Source: a bacterium (GTDB lineage Bacteria > Patescibacteriota > Gracilibacteria > UM-FILTER-43-11). From it: DNA of 39,011 bases. Under the pieces are notes generated by a model that saw nothing but the letters and a program-made list of their open reading frames with translations, searched no databases and was not told the origin of the DNA. A program made the position numbers and the translations under genes. How positions within the stretch are numbered: position 1 is the first letter of the stretch; every line of letters starts with the position of its first letter. This document shows, one piece after another, positions 1 through 8,080 of the stretch. Location of the stretch: positions 1-39,011 of the forward strand of contig JAUHWS010000008.1 of assembly GCA_030427295.1 (NCBI GenBank), given 5' to 3'.

Positions 1-1385
1 TCTCTTCCCCCAAAGTTTTGCTGATGAATTTACTGGTTTTAAAATCCTCAATAGCTTCTTGAATCGTTCCGGGGAGTTTTTCGATCTCCCGATCGAGTTT
101 GAGTAATTTTAGACCATCTTCATCTTGTTTTTTCATTCCTTCTAGCCCTGCTTCTATGATAATGCTGTAAGCCAGGTAAGGATTGGCATCTGGAGCAACG
201 GTTCGTACTTCCATCCGAGCACTTTTTTCATTTCCAATGGGGATGCGAACCATGGAGCCTCGATCAGAAGGGGACATTTTGATTTCATTGGGAGCTTCGA
301 AATTCGGGTCTAGACGACGGTAGGCATTGACGCTGGGGTTGATGACCAAGCACATGTCCTTTCCACGGTAAAGTACTCCAGCAATGAATCCTAGGGCGTC
401 TTTTGAAAGCTTGTGTTCATTCGACCTATCAAAGAAAAGATTCTTGCCTTCTTTTTCGAGAGATAGGTTTGAATGCATTCCATTGCCATTGATACCGGCG
501 ATAGGTTTGGGTAAGAAGGAGGCCGTTAAGCCCATTCCACTGGCAATTTGCCGGGCAACGAGTTTGTAGAGTTGAATTTGATCAGCCGCATGGAGCACGT
601 CTCTAAAACGGAAGTTAAGTTCAAATTGGCCTGGGGCTACTTCGGGATGATCTTTTTCATTGACATAGCCTAGGGCCCTGGTGGCTTCGGCCAACCAGTC
701 GACGAATAATCTCAATTTGTCTTGGGGTAGGCTATTGAAGTACCCCCCTTCACTGGCTGGAGTGAAGCCAGTACTTTCATCGAAGTTTTTTTCAGCATTC
801 ACACCCTCCAAAAGAAAACCTTCTATTTCTGGAGCTAGGTTGACTTTCAGACCTTCTTTTTCTATCAATTCATTTCGTTTTAATTTTAAATTGGAGCGAT
901 AATCCCCCTTATAGGGCGTGCCATCTTGCTCACAAATATCAGCAAATACAATGACTTTTCCTTTCCCAAAAATGTCAGCAGGGGCCCAGCGGAACGAGGA
1001 CCAGTCGATAGAAAAGCGCAAGTCTGATTTGTCGAGAGTTGAAAATCCATTGATGGAAGAGCCATCAAAGGTCAAGTTGTCCATTGAACTGAGCAAATGT
1101 TGTTTGTCAAAATCTAGGGCATGGAGTTTGCCTTCTAGGTCGCTGAATAAAAGGCTGACCGCTTTGACTCGTTTTGATTCTTTGAGGGCTTTGATCACTT
1201 CATTTGTGATGTCTTCGCCCGCTTCTACTTTTTTCCGGATGGCCAGATTTCTCTCTTCTAACTCTTGATAAGAGAGTTCTAAAAATCCTTCTTCATGGTC
1301 TCTAAAAATGGGTGAGCGATTGGGGAGACGGATGTTCATTCGGAAATTGGGCTTGGATGTGGTGGATGTGCTGTGAGGGATCATG
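1..1385 (-). CDS. glnA: Glutamine synthetase type I, 5' portion (3' end beyond the left edge; absent from the ORF track because no stop lies in the window)
   Basis: Reverse-strand reading from ATG at 1385 is open to base 1: MIPHSTSTTSKPNFRMNIRLP...LLFSDLEGKLHALDFDKQHL..FDGSSINGFSTLDKSDLRF..PEIEGFLLEG..HPEVAPGQFEL..GINGNGMHSNLSL..NAYRRLDPNFEAPNE...ARMEVRTVAPDANPYLAYS, which are GS signatures. An internal ATG (M16) is an alternative start. Confidence 0.95.
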
Positions 1386-1450
1386 TTGAAGTAATTAATG
1401 ATAAGGCGTCATTAAAATAGGCTTACTTTTGTCTAAATCAAGCGTTTTTT

Positions 1451-1468
1451 TGTCCACAAAAATGGACA
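1451..1468. promoter_or_regulatory. Inverted repeat TGTCCA-N6-TGGACA, candidate operator upstream of glnA
   Basis: tgtccacaaaaatggaca read directly in the glnA / TrmB-like divergent intergenic region. Confidence 0.5.
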
Positions 1469-1533
1469 GCAAAACACTGTCTTAATTTGCGGCGGAACTT
1501 GTTTATCTCTTTTATTTGGGTTAAATTGAAAAC

Positions 1534-1550
1534 TGTCGGGGATTTCGACA
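1534..1550. promoter_or_regulatory. Inverted repeat TGTCG-N7-CGACA, candidate operator near the start of the TrmB-like transcript
   Basis: tgtcggggatttcgaca read directly; a weak promoter candidate TTGTTT-N17-TAAATT (1499-1527) would start transcription about here. Confidence 0.45.
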
Positions 1551-1579
1551 ACAACTTTATATAGACAAATGTTTTTTTT

Positions 1580-2323
1580 ATGATTTCATTAGATGTTCTG
1601 ATTCAGATTGGCTTTACTCAGAAGGAAGCGCAGATTTATTTAGGCTGTTTGAGGCTTGGTTCAGGAACGGTTTTGCAAATTAGCCGAGAGGCGGATGTCT
1701 CTCGTGGGTCTTGCTATGATCTTCTTGAGGAGATGCTTGAGAAGGCTTATGTGAGTAAACTTCACGAAGTAAAACATGTGATTTATAGCCCAGTGGATCC
1801 AGAAGTACTTTTGAAGCAGGGGCGAGAAAAACTTCGCGATTTTGAGTTGATTTTACCTGAGCTTAAGGGCTTGTTTCATAAACGGTCCCACCCACGCGTG
1901 CGTTATTTTGAAGGCATTGAAGGGATAAAGCGTGTTTATGAGGATACCTTGACTGCCACGACAGAAATTTTAAACTATACGAATTCTTTGGAAGTGCGTC
2001 GTTATTGGCCTGGCTATGATCAAGATTATATTGAGTTTCGGGCTAAAAAAGGCATATTTCTTAAATGTATTGCTCCTGATGATGAGGTGGGCAAAGGAGT
2101 TAAGCACACTGATTCGAGTTTTTTGCGCGAAACGAGATTGTTGTCGTCTCAAGAGTTTAAATTCACCAATGAGATCAATATATACGATAACAAGGTCGCG
2201 ATCACTTCATTTCACAATGAATTGATTGGTATATTGATTGAGAGCAAGGAGATTGCTGACACGCAACGAGATATCTTTAAAATGGCGTGGGCCTTTGCAG
2301 GGATGAAATCTACCAAGCCTTAG
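1580..2323 (+). CDS. TrmB-family transcriptional regulator (N-terminal wHTH plus C-terminal effector domain)
   Basis: MISLDVLIQIGFTQKEAQIYLGCLRLGSGTVLQISREADVSRGSCYDLLEEMLEKAYVS is a TrmB-like wHTH; overall length and C-terminus fit the family. Confidence 0.85.
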   Translation: MISLDVLIQIGFTQKEAQIYLGCLRLGSGTVLQISREADVSRGSCYDLLEEMLEKAYVSKLHEVKHVIYSPVDPEVLLKQGREKLRDFELILPELKGLFHKRSHPRVRYFEGIEGIKRVYEDTLTATTEILNYTNSLEVRRYWPGYDQDYIEFRAKKGIFLKCIAPDDEVGKGVKHTDSSFLRETRLLSSQEFKFTNEINIYDNKVAITSFHNELIGILIESKEIADTQRDIFKMAWAFAGMKSTKP

Positions 2324-2634
2324 CTGGTGGGGTATCCAGCTAGTTGCCATGCGGAAATTCCACCCAACACATTGACTGGTTGGCGAATTCCTAGTATTTT
2401 GAGTTCTTCAGCCGCTATTTGACTTCGTCCTCCAGATTGGCAGTAAATATAAACGACTTCGAAGGATTCAAGGGTTTCTTTTTTTTCTGAAATCTGATCT
2501 AGTGGAATGTGAGTGGCACCTTCAATGTGTTCCTCATCCCATTCCCATTGGGTACGCACATCAATGAGGACGAGTTCCTTTGAATTTTGACTTAGCTTTT
2601 CTTTGAGGGTGCTGACGTTGATGGATTCAATCAT
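2320..2634 (-). CDS. Rhodanese-like domain protein
   Basis: LIDVRTQWEWDEEHIEGATHIPLDQI...VYIYCQSGGRSQIAAEEL: rhodanese fold with active-site loop CQSGGRS. Confidence 0.9.
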   Translation of the reverse strand: MIESINVSTLKEKLSQNSKELVLIDVRTQWEWDEEHIEGATHIPLDQISEKKETLESFEVVYIYCQSGGRSQIAAEELKILGIRQPVNVLGGISAWQLAGYPTS

Positions 2635-2738
2635 GTTGATTTATTACCTTTCTCTTTGAAGATTACTGCCTTATGGGTAAAAATCAAGCTTGATTCTTGG
2701 GGCTTAAATTGATAAGGTCTCTTTTGTTGAATAGGGAA

Positions 2739-2792
2739 GGTTGGCAAAGTAGGTTGTAGCTGTTCGAAGTTCGGTTAGGCCGCCATAGCTCA
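2739..2792 (+). repeat. Imperfect tandem unit, copy 1 (ggttggcaaagt...ggttaggccgccatagctca), ending in a tRNA 5'-like stub
   Basis: About 54 bp aligning to 2815-2870 by eye, with a ~76 bp period. Confidence 0.6.
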
Positions 2793-2814
2793 TCCCGAAT
2801 CAAGCCCGGGACAT

Positions 2815-2870
2815 GGTTGGCAAAGTGGATAGTAGGTGACTTGGAATTAGGTTAGGCCGCGATAGCTCAG
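2815..2870 (+). repeat. Imperfect tandem unit, copy 2 (ggttggcaaagt...ggttaggccgcgatagctcag)
   Basis: Same unit as 2739-2792, running into the partial tRNA. Confidence 0.6.
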
Positions 2871-2899
2871 TTGGTAGAGCGCACCCATGGTAAGGGAGG
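2856..2899 (+). pseudogene. Truncated tRNA-Thr copy (5' acceptor strand, D-arm and anticodon arm only)
   Basis: gccgcgatagctcagttggtagagcgcacccatggtaaggg is nearly identical to the 5' part of the intact tRNA at 3029; no T-arm or 3' acceptor follows. Confidence 0.75.
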
Positions 2900-3028
2900 A
2901 AGACTCTAAAAATGAGGTTTCGCGCTAAATCAAGCCATAATATCACCAAGTCAAAAAGCAGTCAACACATACTTACCCGAGGGGTGATAGTGGTGACTCA
3001 GTCAGAAAACGTCATATAAGTAAGGTAA

Positions 3029-3104
3029 GCCGCCGTAGCTCAGTTGGTAGAGCGCGCCCATGGTAAGGGCGAGGTCACCGGTTCAATCCCGGTCGGTGGC
3101 TCCA
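3029..3104 (+). tRNA. tRNA-Thr (GGT anticodon), CCA encoded
   Basis: GCCGCCG / CGGTGGC acceptor stem, CGCCC-ATGGTAA-GGGCG anticodon arm, ACCGG-TTCAATC-CCGGT T-arm, then TCCA. Confidence 0.95.
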
Positions 3105-3166
3105 TTCTTATTTTGTACAATCATCCTCATGAAGCTAGTAGCTTTATTTTTTTAGTTACTACTCTT

Positions 3167-4063
3167 ATGAGAAAAGGAAATCTATTCGAAATATTCGATC
3201 GCTTCTTGGCCTATGGTAAAGCCATGCGCGACTATAGGCCTCAGACCCTTAAAAACTATAAAGGTGCTTTTGAGCTATTTACAAGGGAGGCAAGAGTTTA
3301 TGATCTACAAGATTTAAACAAACAAGTGGTCGAACGATGGTTTTTTAATGGTAGGGCAAAAAGAAAATGGAGCCCCGTAACCTTTCGTCATAATCATAAG
3401 CTTTTAAATGTATTTTTTAAGTGGCTTGTAAAAGAGAATTTAGCAGACGAGAATTATTTAGATGGCTTAGAAAAACCTAGAATGCAACGAAGGCTGCCCC
3501 GAGCTCTTTCAGCTGAAAATGCTTCTTTTATTCTAGAAGCCTCATTTCATTTGGATTACCGCTACAAATTTGAGCGTTTTAGAAATCGGGCAATTATAGC
3601 CATCATGCTTTTTGCAGGGCTGAGAAAGGGTGAAGTGGTTAATTTAAAGCTGAATGACGTGTCTATGGAGGAGCGAACTATTTTTATTGATCAGGGCAAA
3701 GGGGGTAAGGACAGATTAATTCCCATAAATACAAAGTTACACGGCTACCTAGAGGAATATTTAAAGGACCGTCGTCGTATTTCTAAAGATCAAATCTATC
3801 TCTTCCTCTCTATGGGTAAAAATAAGCCACTAGGAATAACAGGTATAAACAGGCTCATCAAGCGACTTAAAAAAGCCACAAGAATCAATTTCTCCGCACA
3901 CTCACTTAGGCATTCATTTGCCACTTTAATGCTAGAAGGAGGCTGCGATATTTACACCCTCTCCAAAATCATGGGGCATAGCAAAATAACAACGACTACG
4001 ATCTATTTGTCGTGCTCACGCAAGCAGATGGATAAATCGATTGAGATGCATGCTTTGAATTAA
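3167..4063 (+). CDS. Tyrosine recombinase/integrase (XerC/D-like)
   Basis: GLRKGEVVNLKLNDV (Arg I), HSLRHSFATLMLEGG (HxxR), MGHSKITTTTIYL (H and Tyr). ORF-track start 3044 lies inside the tRNA; ATG 3167 (MRKGNLFEIF) is more plausible. Confidence 0.9.
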   Translation: MRKGNLFEIFDRFLAYGKAMRDYRPQTLKNYKGAFELFTREARVYDLQDLNKQVVERWFFNGRAKRKWSPVTFRHNHKLLNVFFKWLVKENLADENYLDGLEKPRMQRRLPRALSAENASFILEASFHLDYRYKFERFRNRAIIAIMLFAGLRKGEVVNLKLNDVSMEERTIFIDQGKGGKDRLIPINTKLHGYLEEYLKDRRRISKDQIYLFLSMGKNKPLGITGINRLIKRLKKATRINFSAHSLRHSFATLMLEGGCDIYTLSKIMGHSKITTTTIYLSCSRKQMDKSIEMHALN

Positions 4064-4086
4064 GGATCTCAAATAAAATTCCATTT

Positions 4087-5035
4087 TTATGATTTAAAAA
4101 CTTCACCAATCGCATCCACACCTTGCTGGGTAAGGTCTCCAGTTCTGGCAATATATTGCTTTGTCGTAGAGGCTCTAGTGTGGCCCAAGTGATCTTGAAT
4201 TATACTTAGACCTATCCCTTTACTATTGAGATAAGTAGCAACAAAGCGACGAAAGGAGTATGCAGTAACCCTAAAGCCAAGTTCCTCAGATAGCTTTGCA
4301 AATAAGTTCCTCATCCCATTTTTGAGTCCATCCTGTTTTTTTGGAAGATGAAATAAACAAAGATCTCTCACCAACTCTATTCTTTAAAGTAGAGCGGTAT
4401 TGCATATAAGAAATATAGGAATCCCTCGCCCATGATGGTAGATTATAATACCGAATCCTCCCTTTCTGCTTCTTTCCATTTATCAGAATCTGATAGGTTC
4501 CCTTGTGCCTCCTGACATCATCAACCTTCATCGAAAGAAGTTCACAAGGCCGTGCCCCGGTTAATCTAAGAAGATCAATAAAAAAGCTGTTTCTGAGCCT
4601 CTCCAATCTGCTCTGGCGGCGAGTGTGAATTTGAGCCACGATAAGCTTAATATCATTCTCAAGCAAAATGGGTTGTTCTATGGGCTTCTCTACGCAGCGA
4701 CCAATCTTTTTTAGCTTATTCTCTTTGATGTATTCACGCTGCTCCAACCAAATAAAATATGTTTTTAGATTTTTCAAATAGCTATTTAATGTTGCCCCAG
4801 ACCAATCTCTTTTTTTCTTGATTTCATACAAGCGATCCTCAAGCAAGACATGGTTATTGCAATCCTCAATGGTCTTAATACCCAAATGCCTTATGATAAA
4901 TAATAGTGAATCTTTTGTATTACGAATGGTTAGACTACTTCTTCCTCTACGACTGTATTTTTCTTCAAACTCATCCCAATAATGTAGCAAAGGTGTTTTC
5001 TTCATTTTTTTAGCTTTATTCTTTAGTATCATCAC
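4087..5035 (-). pseudogene. Second tyrosine recombinase, split into two frames (4286-5035 N-terminal part, 4087-4374 C-terminal part)
   Basis: N part: LRLTGARPCELLSMKVDDV. C part: TAYSFRRFVATYLN..IIQDHLGHTRASTTKQYIA. The frames exchange at an A7 run (TCC AAAAAAA CAG); removing one A joins them. Confidence 0.8.
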
Positions 5036-5104
5036 ACTACTAAAAACAGCCCCATTGATAGACAGGAGGGTTTTTTGGCTTATTTAAAATAAAGAATAAA
5101 TTTC

Positions 5105-5842
5105 CTATCTCATCGGACGTCCAGGAAAATTCAGGCAAATTTGATTTTTTGATTTGCTGAGCAGATTAAAACCAAAGCTTTTATTTGTTTTCCTATTGAT
5201 TCCATCGTAAGCCCCAGTAATTGTATTTTTCCAGCCATTTTTCCATTTGTGGATCTCCTCTAAACTTTCACCGGTCATAAATGCATAGGCATCTGTAAAA
5301 TCAACCGTTTCACCTATTCCTTTTTGGAATAAAAGCGAGCAAAGGCTGGCCTCATGTGTATCAGGTACGAGCTGCTGAACAAAGTCATAATAATGAATTC
5401 TGGCCGACTCAGGATTATAACTTAGTGGCGCGCTGGCTAATGGATAAAGCTCAAAAAAGTAATCCGATAAAACATCCAATTTTGCCTCAAGTAAAAGCTC
5501 AATTTGAATGAATTTGCTGTTATAGCGTCTTTGTATGACCACTTCTTTTGAGGCACTCACAAACCTATAAAAATGAGCTGAATCAATAAAAATTTCCTTA
5601 AGTGTCGCCTTACAAAGATCGAGCCACTTCCGTGTTTTTCCTTCAAGAGCTTCAAATTCCTCAAAATCTATGTCTTCAATTTTTTGATCTTCAAGCTCAC
5701 GGTATTCTTTGGGATCAGTAATAATAGGATTTTTGTAATCATCCCAATAATCACCCCTTATTCCATTCATCATTTCAACCCCTTGCTTGATGAGTTGATC
5801 GATTTTAAAAAGCGCTTCACGAACTGATGTCTTTAGATACAT
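5105..5842 (-). CDS. Hypothetical protein, 245 aa, no recognised domain
   Basis: Long ORF with a stable C-terminus; no recognisable motif. Confidence 0.6.
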   Translation of the reverse strand: MYLKTSVREALFKIDQLIKQGVEMMNGIRGDYWDDYKNPIITDPKEYRELEDQKIEDIDFEEFEALEGKTRKWLDLCKATLKEIFIDSAHFYRFVSASKEVVIQRRYNSKFIQIELLLEAKLDVLSDYFFELYPLASAPLSYNPESARIHYYDFVQQLVPDTHEASLCSLLFQKGIGETVDFTDAYAFMTGESLEEIHKWKNGWKNTITGAYDGINRKTNKSFGFNLLSKSKNQICLNFPGRPMR

Positions 5843-5900
5843 GTTTTATATTTATTTTGACCCCATTATATCCTTAAAGTAAAACGTTTAAAAGAATCCC

Positions 5901-6281
5901 TTAATAAAAGGCTAAACAATGACTTTTCATATACCTAATTTTGATTAAGTATAGGGTAAAGGGTGCTTTTTCATAATTGACATCGTTAAAGGCGTACATA
6001 CCCACAAAGCCAACCCCGATGATAAGCGCCACCTTGATTGCCCCTATTAAATCAACAACACCTAAGGCAGTCACCAGCCATGCAGTTGTCAAAGACATAA
6101 TAAAGGTTGTGATGAGCCCCATTGTAATTGGACCAACCATAGACTCTTTTGGATCCGATTCGGATCTACTGGTTAACTTCATCCAGGGCTTCCCAAAAAT
6201 AGGTCCATACCAAAGCCATCCAAGAATAAAAGCGATCAACATGGCAACTAAAATAGCAACATAATTGAGTTCAGCTAACAT
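5901..6281 (-). CDS. DUF1761-like membrane protein, apparently shortened or altered at the C-terminus
   Basis: NYVAILVAMLIAFILGWLWYGPIFGKPWMKL and FNDVNYEKAPFTLYLI resemble DUF1761; the tail IRYMKSHCLAFY* departs from the usual final TM. Confidence 0.65.
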   Translation of the reverse strand: MLAELNYVAILVAMLIAFILGWLWYGPIFGKPWMKLTSRSESDPKESMVGPITMGLITTFIMSLTTAWLVTALGVVDLIGAIKVALIIGVGFVGMYAFNDVNYEKAPFTLYLIKIRYMKSHCLAFY

Positions 6282-6316
6282 AAGGTATCAGATTAGTAAT
6301 TAAAATAAAAACAATA

Positions 6317-7012
6317 CTAAATAAGAATGAAGGCCACCATCCAGGCCGCCAAAGCAAGAAGCAGAAGGCCAGTTAAAAGTCTCATGTAAGGTTTGTAGCG
6401 ATTGACCCATTTATGAATACTTTCACTCCTTGTACCTCGATAAAAAAGATAAAGAATTACAATGAGAGGGGCAATAAAAATGAGGTTGTAAATAATGAGC
6501 AAAGTCAAATTAGATAAACTAAGGCCAGAGGCAGACATCAAAGCAATCACAGCTAAATAAACAGCCCCCGTACAAGGCAGTTCAACCAAAGCGACAAAGG
6601 CCCCCATCAAGAAGGTGAAAAAATGACTGTTTAGCATCCTATCTTTATATTTTGAGATCATCTTAGAATAACGAGGTGGTATCTCGACCAAAGAAGTCTT
6701 TCCAGGCATGAAATACTCTTTAAGCTCCAGAAGACCAAAAAAGCCTACAATGGCGGCGATAGCAAGATAGGCATTCACAGAAAAGCGGCGAAGCTCCTGT
6801 ACAATCTCTAAAAGAAGTAAGCCCGCCAAGAGATAGGTGATAAAGACGGCAAAAAGATAAACCAACCCATGAGTTAGAATGTCGCGGGGTCTTTTAGTTG
6901 ATTTAGACAGATAGGCTAACAAAAAAACCAACACGCCAATCGCGCAGGGGTTGATACTATCGATTAAAGCTGCTCCCAAAACGAGAAAAAAGTTTAAGTT
7001 GGTCTCAATCAT
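6317..7012 (-). CDS. CcdA/DsbD-type transmembrane thiol-redox protein
   Basis: Polytopic protein with Cys in TM motifs DSINPCAIGVLVFLLAYLS and ALVELPCTGAVYLAVIALMS. ATG at 7012 overlaps the upstream stop (ATGA). Confidence 0.75.
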   Translation of the reverse strand: MIETNLNFFLVLGAALIDSINPCAIGVLVFLLAYLSKSTKRPRDILTHGLVYLFAVFITYLLAGLLLLEIVQELRRFSVNAYLAIAAIVGFFGLLELKEYFMPGKTSLVEIPPRYSKMISKYKDRMLNSHFFTFLMGAFVALVELPCTGAVYLAVIALMSASGLSLSNLTLLIIYNLIFIAPLIVILYLFYRGTRSESIHKWVNRYKPYMRLLTGLLLLALAAWMVAFILI

Positions 7013-7530
7013 TTGAGTTCGTAAATTAGCTGAATTAAATCTCCGTCCTGCCAATTGTAATCCAAATCGACCGGAGTCCACTGCTCGTCATAATCCTTAA
7101 AATTCTCCGAATGCTTGACCTGAGCCCGAATCGACACATCATCGGTTCCACAATGTTCATCGGGGTCGACCCCAAAAATCTCAATGACCTCCTGAATGGA
7201 AAGGCGCTGATCAAATTCCTGTTCGCGAGTCTGATAGTCTAAATCAACTTCATCATGAAAATGTAGATAATTCCTTTCTTTATGAGTATGCAGACCGGTC
7301 AGTGGGCCAATTTCTCGAGGCAATGCAAGCTTCTCTCCGCAAAGATCGAATTCAATATCGGCATGAATGTGCATGGTTTTGATACAATCTTCATCCTGGC
7401 AAACAACGATTCCCTGAGCTTCAATCTGACGGTTGTACTCATCGATAGCCATCTTTCCGAAATAAACAGCCACACCTAGGACAAGAAGGCCTGCTACTAT
7501 TTTGATTATTTTTTTTGTTTGTTTCGACAT
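7009..7530 (-). CDS. Membrane-anchored His/Cys-containing protein of unknown function
   Basis: N-terminal TM, then VVCQDEDCIKTMHIHADIEFDLCGEKL..GLHTHKERNYLHFHDEVDLD..DEHCGTDD. Confidence 0.75.
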   Translation of the reverse strand: MSKQTKKIIKIVAGLLVLGVAVYFGKMAIDEYNRQIEAQGIVVCQDEDCIKTMHIHADIEFDLCGEKLALPREIGPLTGLHTHKERNYLHFHDEVDLDYQTREQEFDQRLSIQEVIEIFGVDPDEHCGTDDVSIRAQVKHSENFKDYDEQWTPVDLDYNWQDGDLIQLIYELK

Positions 7531-7536
7531 AATGAG

Positions 7537-7971
7537 TTAACAAAATTCACAACGGTCCGGATAATCCTTTTTTGCCTGCTTCGCCAACCTAAAAATATTG
7601 AAAAATTGATAAACCGTTATTAAAGCCAAAAGGTAAAAAACAATATAGGGAATCAATGCATCTGGAGCCATGGCATAAGTTCGGTAAATCAGTAAAGCAA
7701 AACCCAAAACAGCTAATGTCTGTAGGATACGAACCACAACAAAAGGTCTCAATTTCTTATGAAGCTTTTGGAAGCGCACGTTTGTGTAGAGCCCCAATGT
7801 TACCAAGGCGATAAATCCAATTGCAACAAAGCCAATCCACAGATCGTAGTGGGATAAAAAAGAAGGACTCATGATGGCCAAAATACCTAAAAGCAAAAGA
7901 ATGATCAAATATTTTGACTTGAGAATCGGCTGAAAAGAATACGACGCTTGTTTTGGGTGATTATTTTTCAT
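7537..7971 (-). CDS. Polytopic membrane protein (about 4 TM) ending in CEFC
   Basis: Multiple hydrophobic segments, C-terminus KKDYPDRCEFC*; 6 bp upstream of the next gene. Confidence 0.7.
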   Translation of the reverse strand: MKNNHPKQASYSFQPILKSKYLIILLLLGILAIMSPSFLSHYDLWIGFVAIGFIALVTLGLYTNVRFQKLHKKLRPFVVVRILQTLAVLGFALLIYRTYAMAPDALIPYIVFYLLALITVYQFFNIFRLAKQAKKDYPDRCEFC

Positions 7972-8043
7972 TTTATCTTAACAATAGTTTAACCTAGATG
8001 AAGGAAAAGATCAAGCTTTCCCCTTTGGCAAAGGGAAAAAGAC

Positions 8044-8072
8044 TTGAAGAAATACAAAAAATAAGGTATAAT
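8044..8072 (+). promoter_or_regulatory. Sigma70-type promoter TTGAAG-N17-TATAAT
   Basis: -35 8044-8049, 17-nt spacer, -10 8067-8072, ATG at 8081. Confidence 0.75.
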
Positions 8073-8080
8073 GAAAGGAT

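Noticed and set aside
384-902. Plus-strand ORFs 384-569 and 681-902
   Set aside because: Also antisense to glnA, which is open across the whole region.
918-1268. 116-aa plus-strand ORF in the track
   Set aside because: Lies antisense to the conserved glutamine synthetase reading frame; composition is that of a shadow ORF.
2739-3104. CRISPR array
   Set aside because: The repeats here are imperfect tRNA-derived units with irregular spacing and no cas genes; no other regularly spaced repeats seen in the window.
3044-3166. N-terminal extension of the integrase ORF (MVERAHGKGEVTGSIPVGG...)
   Set aside because: Translates the tRNA-Thr gene itself; the real start is most likely ATG 3167.
5977-6264. 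95-aa plus-strand ORF
   Set aside because: Antisense to the DUF1761-like gene, whose membrane protein pattern is the better explanation.
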